Shown: positions 51,189 through 61,547, counted from the stretch's first letter. The stretch is 64,000 nucleotides of DNA from Acidobacteriota bacterium (GCA_030697165.1 JAUYQQ010000023.1:62001-126000), one strand, 5' to 3'. A program made the numbers and translations. The notes: generated by a model not told the origin, from the sequence alone.

Positions 51189-51593
51189 ATGCAGTTTCAA
51201 CTCAACTTCAAGTCCGGTAAGCCGGTTTACCTGCAGCTGGTCGACCAGGTGAAGTCGGCGGCCGCGTCCGGAGCGGTGCTGGCCGGCGAGCCCCTGCCGT
51301 CCATTCGTCCCCTTGCCGAACGGCTGCGCGTGAACCGCAACACCGTGGCCAAGGCCTATGCCGAGCTCGAAAGCCAGCGGGTGATCGAGACCGTCGCCGG
51401 CAAGGGCTGCTTCATCCGCGAAACCAGCTCGCCGTTCAGGAAGGACGCGCGGCTCAAGCTGCTGACCGAAGAGGTCGACCAGGCGGTCGTGCAGGCCCAC
51501 CACCTGCAGGTCGCGAAGGACGACTTCCTGAAACTGGCGGCAGACCGATTCGACGCGTTCGCACACAAGCGCACCCGCGCGGAGCACTCATGA
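51189..51593 (+). CDS. GntR family regulator, YtrA subfamily
   Basis: 134 residues from ATG 51189 (MQFQLNFKSGKPVYLQLVDQV). Winged helix: LPSIRPLAERLRVNRNTVAKAYAELESQRVIETVAGKGCFI, then a short C-terminal dimerisation helix rather than an effector domain, as in YtrA. Overlaps the ABC ATPase start by 4 bp. It probably represses this transporter operon. Confidence 0.93.
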   Translation: MQFQLNFKSGKPVYLQLVDQVKSAAASGAVLAGEPLPSIRPLAERLRVNRNTVAKAYAELESQRVIETVAGKGCFIRETSSPFRKDARLKLLTEEVDQAVVQAHHLQVAKDDFLKLAADRFDAFAHKRTRAEHS

Positions 51594-52507
51594 TGGCCAT
51601 GCCCCCGGACGTCCCCGTGATCGACATCCAGCAACTGGTCCGCCGCTACGGCCGCACCGACGCGGTCAACGGCCTCAACCTGCAGGTGCCGGCCGGCCGC
51701 TGCTACGGCTTCTTCGGCCGAAACGGCGCCGGCAAGACCACGACCATCAAGTGCCTGCTCAACCTGCTGCGGCCCACCAGCGGCACGGCGCGGCTGTTCG
51801 GACTCGACCCGGCCCGCGACGAGGTGGCCGTGAAGTCGCGCCTCGCGTATGTCCCCGACCAGGTCGCCTTCTATCCGTGGATGACGGTGCGCGAGACGCT
51901 CGATTACTTCGCGTCGTTCTGCGACCGCTGGAACGACGACACCGAAGGCGCATTGCTCGGCCAGTTTCGACTCGACACGCGGCAGAAGACCAGCCACCTG
52001 TCGAAGGGACAGCGCACGCAGTTGGCCCTGATCACGGCCATTTGCCCTGAGCCTGAGTTGCTGGTGCTCGACGAACCCACCTCCGGACTCGATCCCATCG
52101 TCAGGCGCGAGTTCATCCAGACCGTGATCGGCGCCTACCAGGACGGCGACCCCGGGCGCCGGACCGTGTTCGTCTCAACTCATCTCATCGCCGAGTTCGA
52201 GGGCCTGATCGACGAGTTCACGATCATCGAGGAGGGCCGTGAAGTGCTGACGCTGGCGGCCGACGCGGCCCGCGAGCGCTACCAGAAGATCTACGCGCGC
52301 TTTGCGAGCGAGCCGACGGAACTGGACCTGGCCGGCGTGCAGGTCCTGCGCCGGGTCGGCCGCGAAGTCGAACTGGTCGCCAACGGCAATTCCGGCGCGT
52401 TGCTCGATCGCCTGAAGGCGCGCTCGCCAGAGGCACTCACCAGCGAGTCGCTCACGCTCGAGGAGATCTTCGTCGCGACGTTGCAGGCGGGCGGGGCCAC
52501 CGCGTGA
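51590..52507 (+). CDS. ABC-2 type transporter ATPase
   Basis: 305 residues. Walker [11 protein letters not shown], signature LSKGQRTQ, Walker B LLVLDEPTSGLDP, H-loop FVSTHLIAEFEG. It lies in the operon of the YtrA-type regulator and overlaps the permease by 4 bp at each side. Exports an unknown substrate, perhaps an antibiotic or lipid. Confidence 0.94.
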   Translation: MMAMPPDVPVIDIQQLVRRYGRTDAVNGLNLQVPAGRCYGFFGRNGAGKTTTIKCLLNLLRPTSGTARLFGLDPARDEVAVKSRLAYVPDQVAFYPWMTVRETLDYFASFCDRWNDDTEGALLGQFRLDTRQKTSHLSKGQRTQLALITAICPEPELLVLDEPTSGLDPIVRREFIQTVIGAYQDGDPGRRTVFVSTHLIAEFEGLIDEFTIIEEGREVLTLAADAARERYQKIYARFASEPTELDLAGVQVLRRVGREVELVANGNSGALLDRLKARSPEALTSESLTLEEIFVATLQAGGATA

Positions 52508-53877
52508 GCCCGCTCGAGATCGCGTTCCGCAAGGAGCTCCGGGCGCTCTGGCCCGCATTGGCCATCGCGGTCATCGCGATCGGCGCGCTGGCGCTGCGGT
52601 CGGACGGCCGCGACGCCGACCTCGGCTGGGTCGCGCTCTATGTCGGAGCTCTCACCCTCACCGGTCTGTCGATCGGCCACGAGTACTCCAACGGCACGCT
52701 CGCGATGTTGCTCTCCCAGCCGATTGAGCGCCGCCGCCTGCTGCTCGTCAAGCTCGGCGCAGCGCTCCCCCTGGTCGCGCTGCTCGTGGCGATCGGAATC
52801 GCGGTGTTGCCGCCAGGGGATAGCCGCGGACCGAGCGAGCTGCCGTTCCTCGCGCTGCTCTGCGGCCTGGTCGCGGCGCCGTGGCTGACGATGGTGTGTC
52901 GCGGTCCGCTGGCCGGCATCCTGTTCGGTAGTTCGATCACCGCGCTGGCGCATATCGCTGCGGAAGTGGCGCTGATCATTCGCTACGGCTCGCTTGACAC
53001 CAGCGGTGCCAATCAGGCGGCGTTTCGCATGGCGGTGCTGACCGCCGGCCTGGCAGGTGGCACGCTGATCTCGGCCATTGCCGGGTGGCGATTGTTCATG
53101 CGGCTCGAGGCCGTGTCGGGACCAGCCCCGAGCATCGAGCTGGGCCGCTGGTGGCCGGCTCGCCATTCTGCCACTGCCCGCCCCCTTGCCAGGTCAACAC
53201 GGCGACATCCACTGTGGCTGCTGGCGCTCAAGGAATTGCGTTTACAGCAGCTGACGCTGGTCGTGACGCCGATGTTTGCGGTGGGATGGTTCGCCTTGAA
53301 CAGCGTGTTCGGCGGCAGCGACGTCCTGACCGCCGTCGCGTTTATTTACTACGGCGCACTGGCGATCCTGATCGGATCACTGGCCTCTGCCGAGGAACGT
53401 CAACTGGGCACGCACGAGTGGCAGACGCTGCTGCCGGTCGCCACGTGGCAGCAGTGGTCCGTGAAGCTGGTGATCGTCGTCGGGCTGGCCCTGACGGTCT
53501 CAGTGGCCGTCCCGACGATGTTGGCGGCCGGAGCGGCAGACGTTCGCGCCTGGCATGCCGGCACGATCACGTTCCTGGCCGTTGGCAGCTTGTACATCTC
53601 CTCGCTCTGCCGCAGCGGCCTGCACGCCCTGGCGTGGTCTGTGCCGGTGCTGGTGTTCGCGTTGCCGCTGCTGGGATCGCGCCTCGGCGGGCCGCTGCTG
53701 TTCGGCAACCAGCTGCTGCTGGCCGCCGCGCTCACAATCGCCGGAGCGGCGGCGGCCTGGTTCGGGTTCGAGAATCATCGAACCACGAAGCCGGCCGTCA
53801 GCAGTGTCGCCTGGCAGGCTCTCTTCATCGCCGCCGGACCACTGGCCGGCGCAATCATTTCCCAGTGGCCGCGCTAA
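52504..53877 (+). CDS. ABC-2 type permease
   Basis: 457 residues from a GTG at 52504. About ten to twelve hydrophobic helices, for example LWPALAIAVIAIGALAL, LPLVALLVAIGIAVL, AGTITFLAVGSLYISSL and LLLAAALTIAGAAAAWFG. The linker IELGRWWPARHSATARPLARSTRR is cytoplasmic and basic. It is the membrane part of the GntR-ABC operon. The 3' end overlaps the convergent hydrolase by 23 bp. Confidence 0.88.
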   Translation: MSPLEIAFRKELRALWPALAIAVIAIGALALRSDGRDADLGWVALYVGALTLTGLSIGHEYSNGTLAMLLSQPIERRRLLLVKLGAALPLVALLVAIGIAVLPPGDSRGPSELPFLALLCGLVAAPWLTMVCRGPLAGILFGSSITALAHIAAEVALIIRYGSLDTSGANQAAFRMAVLTAGLAGGTLISAIAGWRLFMRLEAVSGPAPSIELGRWWPARHSATARPLARSTRRHPLWLLALKELRLQQLTLVVTPMFAVGWFALNSVFGGSDVLTAVAFIYYGALAILIGSLASAEERQLGTHEWQTLLPVATWQQWSVKLVIVVGLALTVSVAVPTMLAAGAADVRAWHAGTITFLAVGSLYISSLCRSGLHALAWSVPVLVFALPLLGSRLGGPLLFGNQLLLAAALTIAGAAAAWFGFENHRTTKPAVSSVAWQALFIAAGPLAGAIISQWPR

Positions 53878-54538
53878 TCTCGTCGATGAACACGCCGGCT
53901 CTCGCGACAAACGACTCGTCCCACTCGTGACCGCCCTCGAATACGTGTTCGCCGACCGTGATCCCGGCACCGCGCAGCACCGCCAGGTCGGCTGCGGCCT
54001 TCGCTTCCGTGTACCACCTGTCAGCTCGACCGCGGCCCAGCAGGACCGGTGGCAAGCCGGTCGCCACCGGCGCGACATCCGGCGGCACGTCACCGGCCAG
54101 GGCAATCACGCCGTCGCACGGGCGCTGACCGAAGGCCGCGGCGCGGTACGCCATCGCGACCCCTTGTGAGAACCCGGCATAAATCATCGGCCGCGTAATC
54201 CCCGGCTCGCCCGCCAGTTCCGCCAGCACGGCCGCCACGTAGGCAATGTTGTCGGCGATCGCGAGTTCGCGATCCTCGGAGGTCATCCAGCCGGCCACGA
54301 CGGCATTCGCGCGCGTGTAGAAGCGGTTGAGCGCCTGGACGCTGATCAGGTTGAGCGCTCTCCCGTTCGCGATTCGACGCAGCACCGCCAGGTGGATGGC
54401 GGCGTTCTCCTGGTAGCCGTGAAAACCCACCAGCGTCGCCACGGCGTCGGGGCGCTCATCGATGAGGTAGCGGCCGTGGGTGCGAACCGCGATGGTTTTT
54501 GTGCCGCTCGTCAAGCTCGGCCGCTCCGCCTGTGTCAT
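53855..54538 (-). CDS. alpha/beta hydrolase, phospholipase/carboxylesterase type
   Basis: 227 residues from ATG 54538 (MTQAERPSLTSGTKTIAVRT). Nucleophile elbow YAGFSQGVAMAY (Ser in GFSQG), LVGFHGYQENA oxyanion region, GRADRWYTE with a candidate Asp, and GGHEWDE with the catalytic His. It fits predicted esterases. It is divergent from the second hydrolase at 54566, with 27 bp between the starts and a GCTATAAC core that can serve both. Confidence 0.85.
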   Translation of the reverse strand: MTQAERPSLTSGTKTIAVRTHGRYLIDERPDAVATLVGFHGYQENAAIHLAVLRRIANGRALNLISVQALNRFYTRANAVVAGWMTSEDRELAIADNIAYVAAVLAELAGEPGITRPMIYAGFSQGVAMAYRAAAFGQRPCDGVIALAGDVPPDVAPVATGLPPVLLGRGRADRWYTEAKAAADLAVLRGAGITVGEHVFEGGHEWDESFVARAGVFIDEISAATGK

Positions 54539-54565
54539 GCCCGATGATGCTATAACGGGATCATC

Positions 54566-55198
54566 GTGAGTCCCGTCGCATTCGAGATCGCCGTCGACGC
54601 CGACAGTCCCGTAACTGCGGCCTTGTACCCAGCCGAGTCCGCCACGGCCCTTGGGGCGGTCTTGGTGTTCGCGCATGGCGCCGGCGCCGGGCACTTGCAT
54701 CCCTTCATGACCAACTACGCCACTGCCTTAAGCTCGCGGGGCGTGTCGGTGGTCACGTTCAACTTTCCGTACATGGAGAAGCGGCGCAAGACGCCTGATC
54801 GCGCGCCCGTGCTGGAAGACGCCTTCCGGCGCGTGGTCGCCGGCGCGGTGCAACACGTCAGTCCGCCTAAAGGCGGACTCCACATTTTTGTCGGGGGCAA
54901 ATCGATGGGCGGGCGCATTGCCACGCACCTGGGCGCCGCGCTCGACCGGTGGCCGGATGCACCGCAGCCGTCCGGCATCATCGCGTTCGGGTACCCGCTG
55001 GCGCCGCCGCGCGGCAAGCGGACCGGCGACCGCGTCACGCACCTCAAGGCGCTGACGGTGCCGACGTTGATCGTGCAGGGCACCCGCGATCCGTTTGGCG
55101 GTCCCGACGAGATCGCCGAGGCCATTGCCGATGCGAACCCGGCGCCGCCGCTCACGGTGCTGGCCGTGGAGAGCGGCGATCATCCTTTGCCGTGTTGA
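54566..55198 (+). CDS. KANL3/Tex30-like alpha/beta hydrolase, frameshifted at 3' end
   Basis: 210 residues from GTG 54566. [31 protein letters not shown] (Ser nucleophile), [14 protein letters not shown] (Asp) and ESGDH (His) are a full triad. The frame then breaks near 55185: one base fewer than the expected GDHSFAVL reading gives GDHPLPC and a TGA. The correct tail ([31 protein letters not shown]) continues in another frame to 55287. A hairpin inserted at 54861-54878 codes [16 protein letters not shown] lies 9 nt upstream. Confidence 0.85.
   Translation: MSPVAFEIAVDADSPVTAALYPAESATALGAVLVFAHGAGAGHLHPFMTNYATALSSRGVSVVTFNFPYMEKRRKTPDRAPVLEDAFRRVVAGAVQHVSPPKGGLHIFVGGKSMGGRIATHLGAALDRWPDAPQPSGIIAFGYPLAPPRGKRTGDRVTHLKALTVPTLIVQGTRDPFGGPDEIAEAIADANPAPPLTVLAVESGDHPLPC
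54861..54878 (+). repeat. GTCCGCCTAAAGGCGGAC palindrome inside hydrolase gene
   Basis: A perfect 18-bp palindrome, except for the central pair, read in frame. Copies lie at 37324-37341 and 42482-42499, and a decayed form at about 51115-51132. Confidence 0.9.
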
Positions 55199-55287
55199 AG
55201 TCGAGCGGGCGGGACCAGGCGACGGTCCACACCACCATCCAGGACGAGGTGGTGGCGTGGATGCGTGCCCGGTGTGCGGGCGCCTAG
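55185..55287 (+). pseudogene. out-of-frame tail of the hydrolase at 54566
   Basis: Encodes [18 protein letters not shown] and [12 protein letters not shown], the expected C-terminal helix of the upstream hydrolase. The TAG at 55285-55287 shares bases with the TerC stop, which is how the intact gene would have ended. Confidence 0.75.
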
Positions 55288-56027
55288 TCTCCGGCGATTG
55301 GCGCGCGCAGCTTGACCGGCTTCGCCCGGCTCGCGCGCACCCGCAGGTTGATTACTTCGACGAAGATCGAGAAGCCCATCGCGAAGTAGATGTAGCCCTT
55401 CGGAATATGCACCCCGAAGCCGTCGGCGATCAGCGAGAAGCCGATCAGGAGCAGGAAGCTGAGCGCCAGCACCTTGACCGTGGGGTGGCGCTCGACAAAG
55501 CCGCTGACCGCGGCCGCCGAGAACATCATGATCGCCACGGCGATGACGACCGCCGCGATCATGATCGACAGATCGTCGGCCATGCCCACCGCCGTAATCA
55601 CCGAGTCGAGCGAGAAGACCAGGTCGAGCAGCATGATCTGGCCGATCACGGCGCCAAACGTCGGCGCGATCTTGGCCGAGACGTGCCCCTCTTCGCCTTC
55701 GAGCTTGTCGTGAATTTCGTGGGTGGCCTTGTAGATCAGGAACAAGCCGCCGATGGCGAGAATCAGATCGCGGCCCGAGAACGCGTGGCCGAACACGGTG
55801 AAGAGCGGCGCCGTCAGCCGGACGATCCACGCAATCGACATCAGCAGCAGGATGCGCATGCCCATGGCGCCCAGCAACCCGACGCGGCGCGCCCGCTCCT
55901 GCTGCGCGACCGGCAGCTTGCCGGCGAGAATGGAGATGAAGATCACGTTGTCGATGCCGAGCACCACCTCGAGCAAAGTGAGGGTGACCAGGGCGATCAG
56001 TCCGTCAGCGGTCAGGAAGGCTTCCAT
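55284..56027 (-). CDS. TerC family integral membrane protein
   Basis: 247 residues, seven or eight membrane helices. [14 protein letters not shown] and [14 protein letters not shown] carry the paired acidic residues that define TerC, proteins tied to metal efflux (Mn or tellurite). [16 protein letters not shown] is a loop. ATG 56027. It sits next to a hypothetical gene with which it shares strand, about 28 bp apart. Confidence 0.93.
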   Translation of the reverse strand: MEAFLTADGLIALVTLTLLEVVLGIDNVIFISILAGKLPVAQQERARRVGLLGAMGMRILLLMSIAWIVRLTAPLFTVFGHAFSGRDLILAIGGLFLIYKATHEIHDKLEGEEGHVSAKIAPTFGAVIGQIMLLDLVFSLDSVITAVGMADDLSIMIAAVVIAVAIMMFSAAAVSGFVERHPTVKVLALSFLLLIGFSLIADGFGVHIPKGYIYFAMGFSIFVEVINLRVRASRAKPVKLRAPIAGD

Positions 56028-56055
56028 GGCGGTCAGTCAGGTGGAGCGGCGGGCG

Positions 56056-56559
56056 TTATTCGAGGGCCAGTTCGGGCCGGCCCTTGAGGCCGCCCCAGGT
56101 TTCCGGGTCTTGCCACAGCAGCGCCCAGAAGTACCGGGCGACGGCGTCCTTGGGATAGGCGGCCGACAGCGTCTTGATGCCCGCATCCAGCTTCGCGTCG
56201 TCCGGCTTTGCCGGCGACTCGTCCTTGATCAGTCCATCCTCGTGCGCGATTCCCAGGGCGTCGAGAAACGCGCCCATCATGGGGCGCTGGTGTTCGAGGT
56301 GAAACGAGATCACGAGCCGGGCCGCCAGCAGGTCCGAGATCTGAACCAGCCCGGCCAGGTGCTTGGCACGCTTGTCGACGCTTAAGGTGAGGATGCTCTT
56401 GGGCCGGAACTTGATCTGCCGGGCGATCAGGGCGACGGCCTCGGCCTGCTCGAGCGCGGCCTGCTCGTCACTCCAGAAGGCCGCGGCGGCCAGCACGCGA
56501 AGGTCCAGCGGCATCAGGCGCCACAGCCGGGCCGGGCGAATCTCTTCAACAGACGACAT
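56056..56559 (-). CDS. hypothetical helical protein
   Basis: 167 residues, mostly helical. The start at 56559 follows a TACACT box by 8 nt. [45 protein letters not shown] is the most distinctive part, and a C-terminal [23 protein letters not shown] follows. No family recognised. The array at 56576-56653 begins just upstream of its promoter. Confidence 0.65.
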   Translation of the reverse strand: MSSVEEIRPARLWRLMPLDLRVLAAAAFWSDEQAALEQAEAVALIARQIKFRPKSILTLSVDKRAKHLAGLVQISDLLAARLVISFHLEHQRPMMGAFLDALGIAHEDGLIKDESPAKPDDAKLDAGIKTLSAAYPKDAVARYFWALLWQDPETWGGLKGRPELALE

Positions 56560-56567
56560 ATCTCTTC

Positions 56568-56573
56568 AGTGTA
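56568..56573 (-). promoter_or_regulatory. -10 box TACACT of the hypothetical gene
   Basis: On the minus strand, TACACT ends 8 nt before the ATG at 56559 and begins 2 nt after the GGGATCA array edge. Confidence 0.45.
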
Positions 56574-56575
56574 TC

Positions 56576-56653
56576 TCAGGGATCGAGGATCAGGGATCGG
56601 GGATCAGGGATCGGGGATCAGGGATCAGGGATCAGGGATCAGGGATCAGGGAA
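56576..56653. repeat. GGGATCA heptamer array between divergent promoters
   Basis: Eleven GGGATC(A/G) units with one GAGGATC variant. The array lies exactly between the -10 boxes of two divergent leaderless genes (56568-56573 and 56665-56670). Nothing else is found in the 117-bp gap. Confidence 0.95.
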
Positions 56654-56664
56654 TCCGAAGTCAC

Positions 56665-56670
56665 TACAAT
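56665..56670 (+). promoter_or_regulatory. -10 box TACAAT, leaderless start of gdh
   Basis: TACAAT ends 6 nt before the ATG at 56677 and starts 11 nt after the repeat array. Confidence 0.5.
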
Positions 56671-56676
56671 GGCGAT

Positions 56677-58092
<1,416 letters not shown>

Positions 58093-58124
58093 GCCGTCCC
58101 CGCCGAAGGTCGGCGGAGGCGGGC
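58093..58124 (+). terminator. hairpin between convergent gdh and typA
   Basis: CCCGCC pairs with GGCGGG across a GAAGGTCGGCGGA loop region in the 32-bp gap. There is no U tract, so a dispersed-repeat palindrome is as likely as a terminator. Confidence 0.35.
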
Positions 58125-59963
58125 CTAGTCGTCCGACTTGCGCGGACGCATGTTCTGCTGGAGAATGCGCTTGCGGAGCCGGATGCTCTTCGGCGTCACT
58201 TCCACCAGCTCATCGTCGTTGATGAACTCAACGGCGACTTCGAGCCCCATCAAGTGCGGCGGGACCAGGCGAATCGCGTCATCCGCGCCCGACGAGCGCA
58301 TGTTGGTCTGCTTCTTCTCGCGGCAGATGTTGACGTCGAGGTCGTTGGTGCGCGAGTTCTCGCCGATCAGCATGCCCTCGTAGACCTGGGTGGTCGGCTC
58401 GATGAAGATGGTGCCGCGCTCCTGCATGCTGGCAATCGCGTAGGCGGTGGCCACGCCGGTGCGGTCCGAGACCAGCGTGCCGTTGGCGCGCGCCGCAATC
58501 GGGCCGTGCCAGGGCTCCCATCCCGAGAAGATGTGATTGATGATGCCGGTGCCCTTGGTGTCGGTCAGGAACTGCGAGCGGAAGCCGATCAGGCCGCGGG
58601 CCGGAATGCGGAACTCGAGGCGGACGCGGCCGCTGCCGTTGTTCACCATCTTGGTCATGGTGCCCTTGCGAGTGCCGCACATCGCGATCACCACGCCCTG
58701 GAACTCTTCGGCGACGTCGATGACCAGCTCCTCGACCGGCTCCATGCGAACGCCGTCGATCTCCTTGACGACGATCTCGGGACGCGAGACCTGCATCTCG
58801 AAGCCTTCACGCCGCATCATCTCGATCAGGATGGCCAGCTGCAATTCGCCGCGGCCCAACACCTTGAACTGCTCCGGCGTCTCGGTGGGTTCGACGCGGA
58901 TCGAGACGTTGCCGAGCAGTTCCTTCTCGAGGCGTTCCTTGAGGTGGCGCGAAGTCAGGTACTGCCCGTCGCGACCGGCCATCGGCGAAGTATTGACGCC
59001 GAAGATCATCGAGACGGTCGGCTCGTCCACGGCCACCGGCGGAATCGGCTTGGGATTGACCGGGTCGGCGATCGTCTCGCCGATGGTGATGTCGTCGATG
59101 CCGGCGAGGCAGACGATGTCGCCGGCCGCGGCTTCATTGATCTCGACGCGCTTCAGCCCCTCGAAGGTGAACAGCTTGGTGACCTTGGTCTCCTTATACT
59201 TGCCGTCCAGCTTGCAGATCACCACCGGGTTGTTCAGCTTGACCCGGCCGTTGGAGATGCGCCCGATCGCGATGCGGCCCAGATATTCGCTGGAGTCGAG
59301 GTTCGAGACCAGCATCTGGAGCGGGGCGTCGACGTCGCCACGGGGTGGCGGCACGTGGGCAATGATCGACTCAAACAGCGGCCGCAGGTCTTCTCCCTGC
59401 ACCTCGAGACTGGTGCTGGCCGTGCCCGCGCGGCCATTGGTAAACAGCACGGGAAACTCGATTTGCTCCTCGGTGGCGTCAAGATCGATGAACAGGTCAT
59501 AGACCTCGTTCAGCACTTCCTGCGCCCGGGCGTCGGCGCGGTCGATCTTGTTGATCACGACAATGGGCGGCAGGCCGCGCTCGAACGCCTTGCGGAGCAC
59601 GAAGCGAGTCTGCGGGAGCGGCCCTTCGGCCGCGTCGACCAGCAGCACGACGCCATCGGCCATGGAGAGCACGCGCTCGACTTCGCCGCCAAAGTCGGCG
59701 TGCCCCGGCGTATCCATGATGTTGATCAGCGTCTCGCCGTAGTGGACGGCGGTGTTCTTGGCCAGGATGGTGATGCCGCGCTCGCGCTCGAGTTCGTTGC
59801 TGTCCATCGCTCGCTCGGTGATGCGCTCGTGGGAGTTAAAGACGCCGCCCTGGCGGAACATCGCGTCAACGAGGGTGGTCTTGCCATGGTCGACGTGCGC
59901 GATGATGGCGACGTTGCGGCGAAGAGGATTGGCGATCGGTAAGGATTTTAGAGATGAAGACAT
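58125..59963 (-). CDS. typA: translational GTPase TypA/BipA
   Basis: 612 residues, usual length. [15 protein letters not shown] (G1), [16 protein letters not shown] (G3), [15 protein letters not shown] (G4), then domain III and V, ending in [14 protein letters not shown]. It binds the ribosome during stress. The start follows TATACT on this strand with a 6-nt spacer (CTGAG region), another leaderless promoter shared with the divergent HTH gene. Confidence 0.97.
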   Translation of the reverse strand: MSSSLKSLPIANPLRRNVAIIAHVDHGKTTLVDAMFRQGGVFNSHERITERAMDSNELERERGITILAKNTAVHYGETLINIMDTPGHADFGGEVERVLSMADGVVLLVDAAEGPLPQTRFVLRKAFERGLPPIVVINKIDRADARAQEVLNEVYDLFIDLDATEEQIEFPVLFTNGRAGTASTSLEVQGEDLRPLFESIIAHVPPPRGDVDAPLQMLVSNLDSSEYLGRIAIGRISNGRVKLNNPVVICKLDGKYKETKVTKLFTFEGLKRVEINEAAAGDIVCLAGIDDITIGETIADPVNPKPIPPVAVDEPTVSMIFGVNTSPMAGRDGQYLTSRHLKERLEKELLGNVSIRVEPTETPEQFKVLGRGELQLAILIEMMRREGFEMQVSRPEIVVKEIDGVRMEPVEELVIDVAEEFQGVVIAMCGTRKGTMTKMVNNGSGRVRLEFRIPARGLIGFRSQFLTDTKGTGIINHIFSGWEPWHGPIAARANGTLVSDRTGVATAYAIASMQERGTIFIEPTTQVYEGMLIGENSRTNDLDVNICREKKQTNMRSSGADDAIRLVPPHLMGLEVAVEFINDDELVEVTPKSIRLRKRILQQNMRPRKSDD

Positions 59964-59969
59964 CTCAGG

Positions 59970-59975
59970 AGTATA
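59970..59975 (-). promoter_or_regulatory. -10 box TATACT, leaderless start of typA
   Basis: On the minus strand, TATACT ends 6 nt before the ATG at 59963. Confidence 0.45.
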
Positions 59976-59985
59976 TCAGCCTTGC

Positions 59986-60011
59986 TATTCTATATTCATG
60001 ATTCTAGAATA
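59986..60011 (+). promoter_or_regulatory. palindromic operator of the HTH/NTase operon
   Basis: TATTCTA (59986-59992) is inverted as TAGAATA (60005-60011), and ATTCTAGAAT (60001-60010) is a perfect 10-bp palindrome that overlaps the TAGAAT -10 box. A repressor site at the start of a winged-helix gene implies autoregulation. Confidence 0.55.
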
Positions 60012-60015
60012 AGGA

Positions 60016-60552
60016 ATGATTCAGGCCTCTCTTAAGGCCCAAGACGTCCTCGTCCTCGCCAAACTCATCGTCGGCCAGGGGCAGCGGCGAACTATGGCCA
60101 TCCTGGCCGCCGAACTGGGTCTCAGTGCGTCACAGGTGCATGGGTCGCTCAAACGGCTCGAGAAATCGCGTCTCGTCGCCACGCCCGCTGACGGTGGCCG
60201 CCCCATTGTTCACGCCGTCGAGGAGTTCCTGATCTACGGCCTCAAGTACGTGTTCCCGGCCCAACGCGGCGAGATCACTCGCGGCATTCCGACCGCCCAC
60301 GCCGCGCCGCCCTTGAACCAGCACTTTGCGCCAGGCGCCGACCTGCCGCCGGTCTGGCCCGACCCGGAGGGCGAGGTCCGCGGCACCGCCCTCGATCCGC
60401 TGCACAAAATGGTGCCCGGGGCCGTCCGCAAGGATCCCGCCTTGTACGAACTGCTCGCCCTGATCGAGGCGCTGCGCGACGGCCGCGCCCGCGAACGACA
60501 ACTCGCCGAGCGCGAGCTGGCCACGCGCCTGCGCAGGCTGCTCCATGGCTGA
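60016..60552 (+). CDS. winged-helix protein, putative antitoxin/repressor
   Basis: 178 residues. The start at 60016 follows TAGAAT by 5 nt; AAGGA lies directly against the ATG, too close to act as a Shine-Dalgarno. Residues 1-70 form a winged helix (QRRTMAILAAELGLSASQVHGSLKRLEKSRLVAT). The C-terminal half (LNQHFAPGADLPPVWPDPEGEVRGTALDPLHKMVPGA) matches no domain I know, and a charged helix ends it (ALRDGRARERQLAERELATRLRRLL). Overlaps the nucleotidyltransferase gene by 8 bp. A regulator or antitoxin for it is inferred. Confidence 0.75.
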   Translation: MIQASLKAQDVLVLAKLIVGQGQRRTMAILAAELGLSASQVHGSLKRLEKSRLVATPADGGRPIVHAVEEFLIYGLKYVFPAQRGEITRGIPTAHAAPPLNQHFAPGADLPPVWPDPEGEVRGTALDPLHKMVPGAVRKDPALYELLALIEALRDGRARERQLAERELATRLRRLLHG

Positions 60553-61243
60553 TCCCAACCGCGACCTGTTCGAGCGAGCCGTGCGGCTCCTCGCCCCTGT
60601 GCTGGACGAGCTGATCTTCGTCGGCGGCTGCGCAACGGGATTCATGTTCACCGACCCGGCCGCCGCCGGAATTCGTCCGGCCAACGACCTCGACGCGATT
60701 GCGGACGTCGCTTCGTACGCGGCCTACACCACCCTCGCGAACCGGCTGCGCGCCATCGGGCTGCAAGAAGACACGAGCGCGGGCACCATGACGGCGCGCT
60801 GGCGCCATGACGACGCGGTGGTGGATGTCACGCCAACCGACCGCAGCGTGCTCGGGTTCTCGAATACTTGGTACGCGCCGGCAGTCGCCGAAGCCCAGCG
60901 GGTCACCATCGCGGACTTGCCGGTGCGCATGGTCACGCCGCCGTTCCTGATCGCGAGCAAGCTCGAAGCCTTCCACGTCCGCGGGCACGCCGACGTGGTC
61001 ACGAGCAGTGACCTGGAAGATGTTGTCTTGATCGTTGACGGCCGGCCCCAACTGCTCGCCGAGATCGAGCGCGCCGGCGGCCCGGTTCGGCACTTCATCG
61101 CGTCGGAATTCGGGGCCCTGCTGGACAACCGGCGGTTTCTCGACAGCCTCGCCGGCTTGCTCCCCCAAGACCGCGCGAGCCAGGCCCGGCGGCCATTGCT
61201 CGAGAAGCGGTTGCGTGGCATCGCCGCCCTGCAGCAGCCGTAG
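60545..61243 (+). CDS. minimal nucleotidyltransferase-like protein, putative toxin
   Basis: 232 residues. VGGCATGFMF is the GG-type helix of the pol-beta nucleotidyltransferase fold. PANDLDAIAD carries Asp48 and Asp50, and VVDVTPTD carries Asp94, a complete catalytic triad. LPVRMVTPPFLIASKLEAFHVRGHADVV and HFIASEFGALL complete the AbiEii-like body. It overlaps the HTH gene. Such proteins modify tRNA or proteins and act as toxins with HTH antitoxins (AbiE, MenTA). Assignment to either group needs structure comparison. Confidence 0.78.
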   Translation: MADPNRDLFERAVRLLAPVLDELIFVGGCATGFMFTDPAAAGIRPANDLDAIADVASYAAYTTLANRLRAIGLQEDTSAGTMTARWRHDDAVVDVTPTDRSVLGFSNTWYAPAVAEAQRVTIADLPVRMVTPPFLIASKLEAFHVRGHADVVTSSDLEDVVLIVDGRPQLLAEIERAGGPVRHFIASEFGALLDNRRFLDSLAGLLPQDRASQARRPLLEKRLRGIAALQQP

Positions 61244-61300
61244 CACCCTGGCACCCTGACACCCTAGGCACCTTAGGCCCCCTAGGCCCCCTAGACACGT
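61243..61300. repeat. GGCACC/GGCCCC nonamer array before the zinc-ribbon gene
   Basis: Units TAGCACCCT, GGCACCCTG, AGGCACCTT and AGGCCCCCT. It begins at the stop of the nucleotidyltransferase gene and ends flush with the TAGAAT box at 61301. Confidence 0.9.
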
Positions 61301-61306
61301 TAGAAT
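61301..61306 (+). promoter_or_regulatory. -10 box TAGAAT, leaderless start
   Basis: TAGAAT ends 6 nt before the ATG at 61313 and is adjacent to the array. Confidence 0.5.
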
Positions 61307-61312
61307 GTGTCC

Positions 61313-61543
61313 ATGCCAATGTTCGAATACCAGTGCCGGTCGTGCGACCACAAGTTCGAGCTGCTGGTCCGCGAGTCCACCCGCTACGAATGCCCCAACT
61401 GTCAGGGGCGCGAGCTCGACAAACAGCTGTCGGTATTTGCGGTCAGCGCGCCCGGCAGCGGTGTCGGCATGGCCATGAACGCCGGGCCCTCGGCCTGCGG
61501 CGCGTGCGGTGACCCGCGCGGCGCCGGCAGTTGCCGGAACTGA
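61313..61543 (+). CDS. FmdB-type zinc ribbon protein
   Basis: 76 residues (MPMFEYQCRSCDHKFELLVRES). Cys8, Cys11, Cys27 and Cys30 form the ribbon. The C-terminus adds a CGACGD and a lone Cys, as in many FmdB relatives. It is likely a small regulatory or assembly protein. It lies 4 nt upstream of the sialidase-like gene. Confidence 0.88.
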   Translation: MPMFEYQCRSCDHKFELLVRESTRYECPNCQGRELDKQLSVFAVSAPGSGVGMAMNAGPSACGACGDPRGAGSCRN

Positions 61544-61547
61544 CGCC

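Noticed and set aside
58254-59942. 562-codon frame opposite typA
   Set aside because: Antisense shadow of a highly conserved GTPase.
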